DNA of 64,000 nucleotides. It comes from Litoreibacter roseus. Its GTDB lineage: Bacteria; Pseudomonadota; Alphaproteobacteria; Rhodobacterales; Rhodobacteraceae. Location of the stretch: NCBI RefSeq assembly GCF_009811795.1, contig NZ_BLJE01000003.1:124001-188000 (forward strand), in the 5' to 3' direction. This document shows positions 34,864 through 43,574 of the stretch, piece by piece. The position numbers and the translations under genes are program-made. Position 1 is the first letter of the stretch; the number at the start of each line of letters is the position of its first letter. Below the pieces are notes generated by a model that was not told the origin of the DNA, did not search any database, and was given only the letters and a program-made list of their open reading frames with translations.

Positions 34864-35576
34864 ACCCGCCGCTATCGATGATCCCGTTCCTCTTTGCGGC
34901 ACAACTGGCCTTCTTGCTCGCCATCGCGCTTCGGACCCGGTCAGCCAGAGCCATCGCAAGCGCGGGTCTCATCGCGGCGGCCTTGTCCGCGTGGGGCTAC
35001 GGCATCACAATAATGGCGCAGGCTGGCGCCTTCGACAGCGCCGCAGTCCTAAGGCTCCTGCCGGGTCTCTGGCTGCCTGTTGTCCCGTTCCTTTTGCTCT
35101 TCACGCTGGCAGCGCTGCCGTTTGTAAGAGCGGGACTGATTTCGATCGCAGCGGGGACCGCCGATCATTGGTTTGTCGGCATTCAGGCCCTGCGTATTGC
35201 GGCCCTCGGTACACTGATCAAGACAGTTCACGGGGATTTTCCGTTGGAGGTGGAACTAGCAATCGGGCTGACCGATCTGGCTTTCGGCCTATCCGCGCTG
35301 TGGCTCTTTTTTCGGGTCAAGCGCGGCGCGGTTTCGGCGGATGCGCTGGTGCTCTGGAACATCGTCGGCGTCCTTCTCATTCTCATCCCTGGTGGGGTGG
35401 CGCTGCAATCTGGGCTGCCCGGTCCGCTCCGGGTCTTCACCGACGCTCCAACCTCTGAGGTGATGCTCGACTGGCCCATGGTCCTCGCGCCCGGTCTCGT
35501 CGTGCCGGCCTTCCTGCTTCTCAACCTCCTCGCCGCCTTCGCGGCCCATTGCAGCCGCCGGACGATGGCGACCTGA
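34860..35576 (+). CDS. Integral membrane protein, unknown family
   Basis: A 238-residue protein with six to seven hydrophobic segments ('IPFLFAAQLAFLLAIALRT', 'AGLIAAALSAWGYGITIMA', 'LPVVPFLLLFTLAALPFVRA', 'LVLWNIVGVLLILIPGGVAL', 'LVVPAFLLLNLLAAFAAH'). GTG start at 34860 is coupled to the small protein upstream. It precedes the NmrA-like gene by 14 bases in the TetR-controlled operon. Function not known; no transporter signature seen. Confidence 0.7.
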   Translation: MNPPLSMIPFLFAAQLAFLLAIALRTRSARAIASAGLIAAALSAWGYGITIMAQAGAFDSAAVLRLLPGLWLPVVPFLLLFTLAALPFVRAGLISIAAGTADHWFVGIQALRIAALGTLIKTVHGDFPLEVELAIGLTDLAFGLSALWLFFRVKRGAVSADALVLWNIVGVLLILIPGGVALQSGLPGPLRVFTDAPTSEVMLDWPMVLAPGLVVPAFLLLNLLAAFAAHCSRRTMAT

Positions 35577-35590
35577 AAGGACCAATTCCA

Positions 35591-36604
35591 ATGATCAAAC
35601 ATCGCATTCTCGTCGCAGGTGCCACAGGGCAGATCGGCGCGCAGAACGTTCATCTTCTGCTGGATCAAGGGCATTACGTCCGGGCGCTGGTCCGACGACC
35701 TGACGCGCAGGTTCTGGGCCTCGATGGGGCGGGCGGCACCCTGGACTATGCGGTGGGCGCGCTTGAGGATCGGGCCAGCCTCGTCAAAGCGCTGGACAGG
35801 ATCGACACGGTCGTTTCTTCGGCCAATGGTATCATCCCCTCTGGCAAAACCATGTCCGTCAAGGCCATGTCGGCGGGCGGCTACGAAGATTTTATCTCTG
35901 CCGCCGAAGAGGCTGGCGTGCGCCACTGGGTCCAATCATCTGTGCCCTGTTGGGACCACGAAAAGTCCGTCCCCGAACTGGCCGGAAAGCGCCTGATCGA
36001 GGACCGACTGGCCCGCTCACCCATCGCAACCACGATCGTCCGGAACCCGGCGTTCATGGATGTCTGGCTTGTGATGGCCGGCGCGCGGCAGGCGACCGCG
36101 CACCACCCCCACGCAACCACCAAACGAAACTATGGCTTCATGAAGATGTGGCAGGGCCTCGTTGGCAATCTTGTGGCAAAGCGGGGCATCCTGCTGGCAC
36201 CGGGCGTTAAGGCACATGGCGCGCCATTCGTGGCCACCATAGACGTGGCCCATATGATGGCGGGTGTCGTGGGCAAACAGGCCAGCTACAACCGGACCCT
36301 CGAAGCGGGTGGTCCGGAGTGGCTGACATGGGGCGAGGTCGCGACGCTTTTGTCGAAGAAAACCGGCCGCCCGGTCCGCGTTGTAACATTGCCCGCGTGG
36401 TTCGCCCGTCTGGGGCAGGGGATGATGACGCCGGTCTCGCCGTCCGCAGCCAATATCTTGGCTCTCGTCAGGCTGGTTGCCAGTCATCAACCCCGGTGGG
36501 AGGCGCCATCTGTCGTCGAGGAGTTCGATCTTCCCCCACAGACCACCGTCGCGGAGTATCTCGACCGCAACTGGTCTGACGGCGCGGACCTGACATCAGG
36601 CTGA
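35591..36604 (+). CDS. NmrA-like NAD(P)-binding protein
   Basis: A 337-residue atypical short-chain dehydrogenase. ATG 35591 is the start because 'RILVAGATGQIGAQNVHLLL' (Rossmann GxxGxxG) follows at once. 'TVVSSANGIIPSGKTMSV', 'HWVQSSVPCWDHEKSVPELA' and 'ATTIVRNPAFMDVWLVMAG' fit the NmrA/ycf39-like group. No YxxxK active site is evident, so it may be a redox sensor or reductase of quinone or nitro compounds. Last gene of the TetR operon. Confidence 0.82.
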   Translation: MIKHRILVAGATGQIGAQNVHLLLDQGHYVRALVRRPDAQVLGLDGAGGTLDYAVGALEDRASLVKALDRIDTVVSSANGIIPSGKTMSVKAMSAGGYEDFISAAEEAGVRHWVQSSVPCWDHEKSVPELAGKRLIEDRLARSPIATTIVRNPAFMDVWLVMAGARQATAHHPHATTKRNYGFMKMWQGLVGNLVAKRGILLAPGVKAHGAPFVATIDVAHMMAGVVGKQASYNRTLEAGGPEWLTWGEVATLLSKKTGRPVRVVTLPAWFARLGQGMMTPVSPSAANILALVRLVASHQPRWEAPSVVEEFDLPPQTTVAEYLDRNWSDGADLTSG

Positions 36605-36623
36605 AGAACGGACGCCCCTGACC

Positions 36624-37112
36624 TCAGTACCGATGCAACCCGTCGAAATCAGCTTTGCCGATATCCATCCCCCCGTGGCGCAGACCGGCATAGGCAAGGC
36701 TGAGGTGAAAGATCATGTTCGGCAGCGCAAAGCGGGTCACGTAATCGGCTGCGGTCTGACACAACTCGGCGTCGCCCGCAGCATGAGAGACGTCGCGGAC
36801 CAGATCAGTCGCGCGGATGGGGGCGATCAAATCGGCGATCTCGTCTGCAAATTTCCGAAGAGTTTCGCATGTATAGCGATCCGGGATTTCCGGAACGTCC
36901 AGACCCGCGGGCGGACACAGCGCACGGGCTGCAAACTGAATGGCAATTGCAAAATTGAACCCGGTGTCAAACATATCGGGCGCAATGCGTACAGCCAATA
37001 GCGTGTCAGGGTCGGTCTCATCTGACAGGCGCACCAAGATATGATCTGCCCGCGAGAGATAGTATTTCACGGTCTCCACCGTCGCGTCATCAGGTGTGCT
37101 TGTCATAAACAT
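36624..37112 (-). CDS. DUF1993 family protein
   Basis: A 162-residue helical protein: 'TVKYYLSRADHILVRLSDET', 'VRIAPDMFDTGFNFAIAIQF', 'LPNMIFHLSLAYAGLRHGGM'. It matches the DUF1993 (DinB-like four-helix) family, which is of unknown function. A second ATG two codons in is an equal start. Convergent with the NmrA gene. Confidence 0.8.
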   Translation of the reverse strand: MFMTSTPDDATVETVKYYLSRADHILVRLSDETDPDTLLAVRIAPDMFDTGFNFAIAIQFAARALCPPAGLDVPEIPDRYTCETLRKFADEIADLIAPIRATDLVRDVSHAAGDAELCQTAADYVTRFALPNMIFHLSLAYAGLRHGGMDIGKADFDGLHRY

Positions 37113-37173
37113 AAATACCCTAATGCCGTCGGGCAGATAGCCCCATCAATCCAAACGCCTGAAGCACGCCATA

Positions 37174-37908
37174 TTACTGGGTCGATACGGCTGCGTCCGG
37201 TTGCAGCCCGCCAACAACCAGACGCTCTGTCTCGCGCAGAAGCTTCCGGGTCATCGCGCGTTCATAATCCTCAAAGCCCCGGGCGACCTCGATAAAAGCA
37301 CCGCGGCCATGGATGATGCTCCGGCGAAAATAGGCGGACAATTCCATCACTTCCATCTGTCGTTCATCGCGGCCTGTTGTGGTATCTGACCCGATGACCA
37401 GCCCGTTGATCACCACGTCCAGAAACTCCGGACCGGTGTTGACCTGCCACGGCAAACGCCCGTCATTATTCTTCCCGTCACCGGACAGATCCAGCGTATA
37501 GCGTGGGCAGAACGGGACCTTCTCAAACAGGAACGCGGCATAGCTCATGGCCGCCCCAATCGCTGTAGAGGTGCTGGCAGGCTGGCGTCTGCTGCCGCGC
37601 AGCACCTCTGCGATGGTTTGCAGATCCTCGACCGTGCGGATGGCAACCCAATCCACCAACAGCCGCTGATAACTGGCGCCCGCCCATTCATAGGCGGCGA
37701 TCCAGATGGGCTCACTGGGAACCTGCAGCACCTGTGCCTGCACCTCGGGCGCCATCAGGGCCGCGGCCAGCCCGTCCATCTGCAGGCGGTATTCCGATCC
37801 ATCGACCGACCCCGACACATCCATACCAAGCGCCAGCGCCTGGCGGCACTCCGCTTGGGCTGCGCCGGTCATCAGACCTAGCGCAAGGAGGGTTGGTCTC
37901 AGGAACAT
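37174..37908 (-). CDS. DUF1194 (von Willebrand A-like) exported protein
   Basis: A 244-residue exported protein from ATG 37908 (signal peptide 'FLRPTLLALGLMTGAAQAE'). 'ALALGMDVSGSVDGSEYRLQ' holds a MIDAS-type DxSxS metal site, with 'SRRQPASTSTAIGAAMSYAA' and 'YTLDLSGDGKNNDGRLPWQ' completing the VWA-like core. DUF1194 is frequent in Rhodobacterales. Probably periplasmic metal-dependent adhesion or assembly; not proven. Four bases downstream of gloA on the same strand. Confidence 0.85.
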   Translation of the reverse strand: MFLRPTLLALGLMTGAAQAECRQALALGMDVSGSVDGSEYRLQMDGLAAALMAPEVQAQVLQVPSEPIWIAAYEWAGASYQRLLVDWVAIRTVEDLQTIAEVLRGSRRQPASTSTAIGAAMSYAAFLFEKVPFCPRYTLDLSGDGKNNDGRLPWQVNTGPEFLDVVINGLVIGSDTTTGRDERQMEVMELSAYFRRSIIHGRGAFIEVARGFEDYERAMTRKLLRETERLVVGGLQPDAAVSTQ

Positions 37909-37912
37909 GCGC

Positions 37913-38341
37913 CTACCAGTGGCCCGTGTTTTCCATGCTGGCCCAGGGCTCCTGCGGATCAAGGGCATCGCCCATCTGCAGGATCTCGATAGAGATATTG
38001 TCGGGTGAACGCACGAACGCCATATGCCCGTCGCGCGGGGGCCGGTTGATCGTTACCCCGTTGTCCTGAAGCTTCTGGCACATGTCATAGATGTTCTCGA
38101 CCCGGTAGGCCAAGTGACCAAAATGACGGCTGTCATCGGGCAGCGCATCATCACCGTCCCAGTTATACGTCATCTCCACGGCGGCATTTTCCTGACCGGG
38201 TGGGGACATGAAAACCAGCGTGAACCGGCCGTCTTCATTGTCCGTCCGACGGGTCTCCTCAAGGCCCAGCAACTCGTAGAACGCCTTACTTTTCTCAAGG
38301 TCTTTCACACGCACCATCGTGTGCAGATATTCGATCTTCAT
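37913..38341 (-). CDS. gloA: Lactoylglutathione lyase (glyoxalase I)
   Basis: A 142-residue VOC-fold metalloenzyme that turns the methylglyoxal-glutathione adduct into S-lactoylglutathione. ATG 38341 gives 'YLHTMVRVKDLEKSKAFYEL' with metal ligand His. 'RRTDNEDGRFTLVFMS', 'SRHFGHLAYRVENIYDMC' (second His) and 'FVRSPDNISIEILQMG' (Glu ligand) complete the site. Other VOC enzymes are possible, but this pattern is typical of GloA. Confidence 0.88.
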   Translation of the reverse strand: MKIEYLHTMVRVKDLEKSKAFYELLGLEETRRTDNEDGRFTLVFMSPPGQENAAVEMTYNWDGDDALPDDSRHFGHLAYRVENIYDMCQKLQDNGVTINRPPRDGHMAFVRSPDNISIEILQMGDALDPQEPWASMENTGHW

Positions 38342-38365
38342 TGGTTCGATCTCCTCAAACAATCA

Positions 38366-39265
38366 CTAGAGTTCCAGCGCGGCTTTCCTGTCTGGCTCTA
38401 TCTCGTTAATTTCTGTGCGCAAGCCCGGACGTAGCGGGGACTGCGACAAAGCTGCCCGGCTAACCACCGTGACGGTGACGAAGGCCACAAACAGCAACAG
38501 ATACCACGAGCCCATCTTGGCGAAGCTCACCATCTCGAACGCATCCTGACCCGCGTAGGTCCATGTCTGTGTCATCGTGCCGACATTTTCTGCAATCCAC
38601 ACGACGCTTGCGCACAGGAACGCAGCCAGAGGCATCGGCATCCAGCGCGGGCTGCGGCCTACGTAGAACCACACACGCGTGCGTGCGAACAGGATCAGCG
38701 TGCCCGCGAACAACGCCAGCCGGATGTCGGGCAAAAAGTGATGAGCGAAGAAATTCACGTAGATCGCGACGCCGAAGGCCAGCGACAGCCAATAGGGCGG
38801 GTAGGGCGCGAACCGCATCTCGAAAATCCGGATCACCCGGGCGATGTAGGACCCGATCGACGCATACATGAAACCCGAGAACATGGGCACGCCCGCGATC
38901 ATGAAGATGGCGCCCTCGGGGTAGGTCCACGAGCCCGCGTTGACCTTGAACAACTCCATCGCCGTGCCGGTCAGATGAAACAACAAGATCACTCTGGCCT
39001 CGGCCCAGGTCTCCAGCCGCAGGGCCAACATCAGGATCTGCGTGATCACCGCGAACAGGAATAGGCCGTCATAGCGGCTCAGCGCCCAGTCGTCCTGCCA
39101 GATCACCGTGCTGCCCAGAATGGCGAACACAAACAGGATCCCGAACAGCGCCGCCCAGCCCTGTTTCAGCACGAACATGACGAACTCCGCCACGCCGCCC
39201 GGCAGGCGCGCACGCGTCCAGCCGCCCAGACCCCGCTCTAATCTGCGTGTTCCCCAATCCGCCAT
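38366..39265 (-). CDS. DUF817 integral membrane protein
   Basis: A 299-residue protein from ATG 39265 with about eight membrane spans. 'NAGSWTYPEGAIFMIAGVPM', 'FSGFMYASIGSYIARVIRIF' and 'NFFAHHFLPDIRLALF' mark the DUF817 family. Conserved His, Asp and Trp residues within membrane segments suggest a catalytic or carotenoid/lipid role, but none is established. Divergent from thyX. Confidence 0.85.
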   Translation of the reverse strand: MADWGTRRLERGLGGWTRARLPGGVAEFVMFVLKQGWAALFGILFVFAILGSTVIWQDDWALSRYDGLFLFAVITQILMLALRLETWAEARVILLFHLTGTAMELFKVNAGSWTYPEGAIFMIAGVPMFSGFMYASIGSYIARVIRIFEMRFAPYPPYWLSLAFGVAIYVNFFAHHFLPDIRLALFAGTLILFARTRVWFYVGRSPRWMPMPLAAFLCASVVWIAENVGTMTQTWTYAGQDAFEMVSFAKMGSWYLLLFVAFVTVTVVSRAALSQSPLRPGLRTEINEIEPDRKAALEL

Positions 39266-39404
39266 GCGGGGCACAATGCCCCGATCCGCGCGCTGGTGCA
39301 ATGGATGTTGCTGTGGATAACCCAAACATCATCTTGATATGCAGCCCGCGTTCACGTCTAAATATAGCCCTACCCGACTCAGGATCAGCCAGAAAGGCGC
39401 GGCC

Positions 39405-40310
39405 ATGCCCCTCTCCCCCGACCAACGCAAAGAGATCGAAGACCTGCGCGCCCAGACCCAGCCCACGCTGCGCGCCACCGTACCGGGGATGGAGGCGCAT
39501 CTCTACAAGGCCCACGAGGTGCTGGATCACGGCTTCATCCGCGTCATCGACTATATGGGCGACGACAGCGCCATCACGCAGGCCGCCCGCGTCAGCTATG
39601 GCAAGGGCACCAAATCCGTCCAGAACGACGAGGGCCTGATCCGCTACCTCATGCGCCACTGGCACTCGACCCCGTTCGAGATGTGCGAGATCAAGCTGCA
39701 CGTCAAACTGCCCGTCTTCGTGGCCCGCCAGTGGATCCGCCACCGCACGGCCAACGTCAACGAATACTCCGCCCGCTACTCCATCTTGGACCGCGAGTTC
39801 TACATCCCCGCCGCCGATGACCTCGCCGCCCAATCCGTCGTCAACAATCAGGGCCGCGGGGAAAGCCTGTCGGGGGAGGAGGCCGAGCGCGTCCTGCGCT
39901 ACCTGCGCGACGACGCCACCCGCGCCTACGATCACTACGAAGAGATGATCTCACAGGACGACCAACAGGGCCTGGCCCGCGAACTGGCCCGCATGAACCT
40001 GCCCGCCAATATCTACACCCAATGGTACTGGAAAGTGGACCTGCACAACCTGTTCCACTTCCTGCGCCTACGCGCTGACGCCCATGCCCAATACGAGATA
40101 CGAGTCTACGCCGACGCCATCTGCGAGGTCGTCAAAGACTGGGTCCCCGCCGCCTACGGCGCCTTCGAGGATTACCGCTTGGGCGGCGCACAATTGAGCG
40201 GGAAAGCCGTCGAGTGCGTCAAACGCATGATCGCAGGAGAGAAGGTCACCCAAGAAACCTCCGGCATGAGCAAGGGCGAATGGCGGGAGTTTGAGGGGGT
40301 TATTGGGTGA
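39405..40310 (+). CDS. thyX: Flavin-dependent thymidylate synthase
   Basis: Makes dTMP from dUMP using FAD, methylenetetrahydrofolate and NADPH, in place of ThyA. 301 residues from ATG 39405. The ThyX signature RHR-x7-S is present in '[17 protein letters not shown]', with '[19 protein letters not shown]' before it and '[19 protein letters not shown]' near the C terminus. An 867-base reverse frame over this gene is a GC-driven shadow. Confidence 0.96.
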   Translation: MPLSPDQRKEIEDLRAQTQPTLRATVPGMEAHLYKAHEVLDHGFIRVIDYMGDDSAITQAARVSYGKGTKSVQNDEGLIRYLMRHWHSTPFEMCEIKLHVKLPVFVARQWIRHRTANVNEYSARYSILDREFYIPAADDLAAQSVVNNQGRGESLSGEEAERVLRYLRDDATRAYDHYEEMISQDDQQGLARELARMNLPANIYTQWYWKVDLHNLFHFLRLRADAHAQYEIRVYADAICEVVKDWVPAAYGAFEDYRLGGAQLSGKAVECVKRMIAGEKVTQETSGMSKGEWREFEGVIG

Positions 40311-40362
40311 ACCAAAGGGGCCGCCTATTTGGTTTCGCAGCCCTCGCGCAATCGCTGAAAAA

Positions 40363-40893
40363 ATGTTGAAGGTTGCGAAAGTTACGGTAAGCGTGGTCTC
40401 TTTGCTGATACTTTCCATACTGGGTAGTATAATCAGTGTGATTTACCTCGGTCTATTAACTCGCGCTTATAATGCAATTCCATTCGAGCTTCCGTCATCT
40501 CAATACCTGCATCTCGACCGTGTTCGAAGCGCAGAACATTTGGCAAATATCTCGGGAGCGAACCTTTTTGCGTCAGCAGTCTCTTCGGTTTGCTTTTTCC
40601 CTCCGTATTCTGCCTCTAACGATCTTGATGATGTTCCGGGTTTAACCAGGCGAATGCAACTGCATATTATCGAGAGCGAATTGTCACATGGAGACAATGA
40701 GCCATGGGTACTTTTGGCGCACTTCGATACGAGCGGCCGCCTGCTGGGCACCGATATTGTTCACGAAAATAGGTATGATATACGTTGGGATAGACGGCGT
40801 CCCTCAAGATCATTTTGCGCTACTAAAGGTGAGTTGGTTTGGATGGTTGCTCGTGACGAGAGCTATATCTTTATCTCTTTGTACGACAAGTAG
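40363..40893 (+). CDS. Single-span membrane protein, unknown
   Basis: A 176-residue protein from ATG 40363. One N-terminal hydrophobic helix ('VSVVSLLILSILGSIISVIY') with the rest outside or inside as a soluble domain ('WVLLAHFDTSGRLLGTDIVH', 'GELVWMVARDESYIFISLYD'). No family recognised. AT-rich compared with thyX, and with no clear Shine-Dalgarno, so it looks acquired. First of a run of accessory genes. Confidence 0.55.
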   Translation: MLKVAKVTVSVVSLLILSILGSIISVIYLGLLTRAYNAIPFELPSSQYLHLDRVRSAEHLANISGANLFASAVSSVCFFPPYSASNDLDDVPGLTRRMQLHIIESELSHGDNEPWVLLAHFDTSGRLLGTDIVHENRYDIRWDRRRPSRSFCATKGELVWMVARDESYIFISLYDK

Positions 40894-40987
40894 TACGTAA
40901 AATGGATTGCAAATCCCAATTCCGCAGAGTGAGATAAGCCCTTCTTTTGCTGTACTTTAACATACCTTTCCGAGATATTGAGGCTTC

Positions 40988-41416
40988 ATGGACGAAAAAC
41001 CACATAATTTCTCGATTTACTTTCTTATCATCCACCCCACAATCAACCCCGATGTCATTACAGAAGGTTTGGGATTGACGCCGTATATGGCTAAAAGATT
41101 TGGTGACGACAGAAAGGCGCCGAACGGCAATCCTTTGCCCGGAAAATGGCGAGACAGTCGCTGGGGTTACAGCTTGCGCGAAGTTACTGATCGCAATTTC
41201 TTCTCAAATTTTCACCGATTTCTGGTTCGTATGGAACCACGTCGCGAATTTATCGTCAGCTTGGTTGATGATGGTGCGCATGTGTCGTTGACTATACAGC
41301 TCAGCGGTCACCGAAATATCGGTGCTTGTATGAAACCGGAAACTGCAAAGCTATTGGTCGATATGAAAATTGAGCTCGGGCTTGAGATTTTTCCTTATTC
41401 CGCGAACTTTTACTGA
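40988..41416 (+). CDS. DUF4279 family protein
   Basis: A 142-residue protein with the DUF4279 pattern: 'FLIIHPTINPDVITEGLGLT' (PdxIT...LGL/I), 'RWGYSLREVTDRNFFSNFHR', 'LGLEIFPYSANFY'. Function unknown. The family is scattered and often in accessory regions, which fits the AT-rich setting here. No toxin or partner gene was recognised beside it. Confidence 0.72.
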   Translation: MDEKPHNFSIYFLIIHPTINPDVITEGLGLTPYMAKRFGDDRKAPNGNPLPGKWRDSRWGYSLREVTDRNFFSNFHRFLVRMEPRREFIVSLVDDGAHVSLTIQLSGHRNIGACMKPETAKLLVDMKIELGLEIFPYSANFY

Positions 41417-41767
41417 TGGTTTTGTTCGCGTCATAAGAGACATTCCCACCCCGCCACGTCATTGAATACCGGTCACACGAGCCCTCGGTTTACGACCGGT
41501 GAACAGATATCGTAGGTTGGTGTACCTGCGCGCTCATACCAAACCGGCGATGCCACATTTGCTAGGCCCAACCACAGGAGGCCCCCATGCGTAAATCTCG
41601 CAATTATGATGATCTACCGTCCTTTCGAGGTCAGTTTTAAGCGTCGCAACTCTTTCCCGTCCGAGACCTATGTCATGCCGCATCCGGACCGCCCCGCCCC
41701 TCTGAAAACAGGTTCAGTCCCTCGCCGATATATGCAAAACATCGGTAACTCACGACGGGATACATCT
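41417..41767. other. 350-bp gap with strong ribosome site and 17-codon frame
   Basis: ACCGGTC (41468-41474) and GACCGGT (41494-41500) form an inverted repeat. AGGAGG at 41576-41581 stands five bases before ATG 41587, which opens only 17 codons (MRKSRNYDDLPSFRGQF) before TAA. Such a perfect ribosome site in front of a tiny frame suggests the broken 5' end of a former gene or a leader peptide. Nothing else is seen. Confidence 0.4.
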
Positions 41768-42247
41768 ATGCCTGCACCTTGGACGATCCGCATACGGGGC
41801 GATGCCGGCGACCGCGATCGTTCGGCATCAGATTTCAGGTTTGAGGCTGTTTTGCGTGTGACCGATCTGGAAGAACGTATCGCGGGCGCCATCCTGACCC
41901 GCGAAAAGCAGTGCTCCTATTTTGCAGATGGCGAAGACAGCCCAGGCCAGCCCGCGGTCGAGTTGAAACAGCTCCGGCGGTTTTCTAAGCGTCTTGAGCA
42001 GATTGAAAATCGTGATGACCTGCTGAAGATCGAACCCGGTGAACTTCCGATTTCGTTCAATGACGATCTTTTCGCGGGCGACTATATCGAGGTGACATGC
42101 GGTCAGTGCGGCAAGACCAGCGGACCCGAGGCGGCGGTGCTCGTACCCTTTTCCGACGACGACCACATGCAGTACTACGGCGACTACAGGTGTTGTGACT
42201 GCGGCGGTTGGATTGCAACAAAGATCCGTGGACAAAGGCGCCCGTAG
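41768..42247 (+). CDS. Zinc-ribbon-like hypothetical protein
   Basis: A 159-residue protein if it starts at ATG 41768; the frame is open upstream to 41606, with a composition less like protein. The C terminus carries 'EVTCGQCGKTSGPEAAVLVP' and 'YGDYRCCDCGGWIATKI', a four-cysteine treble-clef or zinc-ribbon arrangement. The middle is charged helix ('ELKQLRRFSKRLEQIENRDD'). Family not recognised. Possibly nucleic-acid or protein binding. Confidence 0.5.
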   Translation: MPAPWTIRIRGDAGDRDRSASDFRFEAVLRVTDLEERIAGAILTREKQCSYFADGEDSPGQPAVELKQLRRFSKRLEQIENRDDLLKIEPGELPISFNDDLFAGDYIEVTCGQCGKTSGPEAAVLVPFSDDDHMQYYGDYRCCDCGGWIATKIRGQRRP

Positions 42248-42356
42248 GGCGGCAACGGCGGCCGCTTTCAAACCGCCGGGTGGGTGACGTCATCCACCAT
42301 CCCCAAATCTGATCCTCCGCGCTGGCCGCAGCCGGCGATGCGGCTATCTCTCCCCC

Positions 42357-42692
42357 ATGCCGAAGGACTATCCCCGCACGCCCGATGGGCGATATTTCGT
42401 GTCGAAGTCGCGGCTTTGGCGCTGCACGGATCCCGGGCTGTCCGACACGGAACGGCGGGCGGCGGTCAAGGCGTTGATGCAGGCCCGCGCCGCGATCCGT
42501 CACGCCTCCGATGATGCGGAGATTGCCGAGGCCCGCGCGCGGGTGGATCAGGCCAAGCGCGCCTTGGGGGAGCGTGGTCCCGTCTGGTGGGATGATGGCG
42601 CGCCGGATGAGGGGGGCTTTGCGCCGTGGAACACCTCTTATGCCGGGTGGTGGGACAGTTTGCCCGAGGACGCGCGCCAACGGGGGCTTTGA
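42357..42692 (+). CDS. Conserved hypothetical protein (MPKDYPRTPDGRYFV family)
   Basis: A 111-residue protein: 'PKDYPRTPDGRYFVSKSRLW', a helical middle ('VKALMQARAAIRHASDD'), and 'RALGERGPVWWDDGAPDEGG' near the end. The pattern is recurrent in alphaproteobacteria and sometimes carries a 'Tol transporter' label in databases that nothing in the sequence supports. No export signal. Function unknown. Confidence 0.7.
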   Translation: MPKDYPRTPDGRYFVSKSRLWRCTDPGLSDTERRAAVKALMQARAAIRHASDDAEIAEARARVDQAKRALGERGPVWWDDGAPDEGGFAPWNTSYAGWWDSLPEDARQRGL

Positions 42693-42817
42693 CATCTGGC
42701 CACCAGATCCGCCCCCTTGATACATATCAATCAGCGTACAGCCTCTCCGGGTATGTTTCCAACGTCGCGCCAATCGGACGTTGGTGCGGTCATTGTAAAA
42801 TGAGAGGAGGCATTACC

Positions 42818-43342
42818 ATGAAAAAGTTGATGATCACGTCGGCCCTGGCAGCGCTGATCGGCGCATCGGGTGTTACGGCCGAAACGCTCAACCCCCAACA
42901 GCAGGCGACGAAAGACGCCATCGCGGCCGATCTGAACCTGAACCCCGAGGAATACACCTTGCAGGAGCTCAGCCGCCTGAGTTGTGAGTTGGAAGGTGTG
43001 GGCACCGAAGCCGAGCGCACGGCCATTCTTCAGGCGTTCGAGGGGTTCGACCCAGTTCCCAAGGCTGCCGATGACGCGGCGAAAGAACAGTTGGCCGAAG
43101 AGCTTGGCGTGAATGCGGATGACTATACCGTGCTGCAACTGGCCTACATGAAGAACGTGGTCGAGGACGAGAATTGCGCGGTCAAGAACCCCTCTGATCT
43201 GGCAAAAGTCGGCGAAGAGATCAGCCACGGGGGCGCAGCGGCCAAGTTCTATATCTCCACCGAGTTGGGGGTCGAGCCGACCGATTATACGCTCAATGAA
43301 CTGGTTCAGATGCGGTTCGACCAACTCGAAGACAACGACTGA
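42818..43342 (+). CDS. Exported protein with three internal repeats
   Basis: A 174-residue protein with a signal peptide ('LMITSALAALIGASGVTAE') from ATG 42818 behind GAGAGGAGG. Three copies of one short unit occur near residues 39-54, 95-111 and 149-165: 'LNLNPEEYTLQELSRL', 'LGVNADDYTVLQLAYM', 'LGVEPTDYTLNELVQM', spaced by about 55 residues. Cys56 and Cys120 follow repeats 1 and 2 and may bond. Unknown function; triplication of a small helical module is the likely origin. Confidence 0.72.
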   Translation: MKKLMITSALAALIGASGVTAETLNPQQQATKDAIAADLNLNPEEYTLQELSRLSCELEGVGTEAERTAILQAFEGFDPVPKAADDAAKEQLAEELGVNADDYTVLQLAYMKNVVEDENCAVKNPSDLAKVGEEISHGGAAAKFYISTELGVEPTDYTLNELVQMRFDQLEDND

Positions 43343-43416
43343 TTGTAACCCGCCTCGGGCGCCGCGCTGACCTGCGCCGCCCGGTACATTTGTCCGGAGC
43401 TTCAGCCTGATCTCCG

Positions 43417-43455
43417 GTCCGACAGAAGTCCGATGAAAGTCCGACGCAAGTCCGA
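43417..43455. repeat. Four phased GTCCGA copies with an 11-bp period
   Basis: GTCCGA begins at 43417, 43428, 43439 and 43450, exactly 11 bp apart, with purine-rich spacers (CAGAA, TGAAA, CGCAA). The period is close to one helical turn, so all copies face the same side. It lies between the three-repeat exported protein and a decayed gene. It could be an operator array or part of a lost element. Confidence 0.7.
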
Positions 43456-43574
43456 ACCCCCGAATTGAGGGAAAATCGTCCTGATTCCGGTCTCGGTCTT
43501 GCGTCACAAATGTGTTACACAGGGCCAAATCGAAACACAGGTCGAGCTGGAATTCCGTGCGGTCTACCCTTTCG

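Noticed and set aside
39069-39935. An 867-base minus-strand frame opposite the thyX 5' part and DUF817
   Set aside because: Low-complexity Gly/Val/Ala/Asp text that mirrors thyX codons; ThyX and DUF817 motifs are on the other frames.
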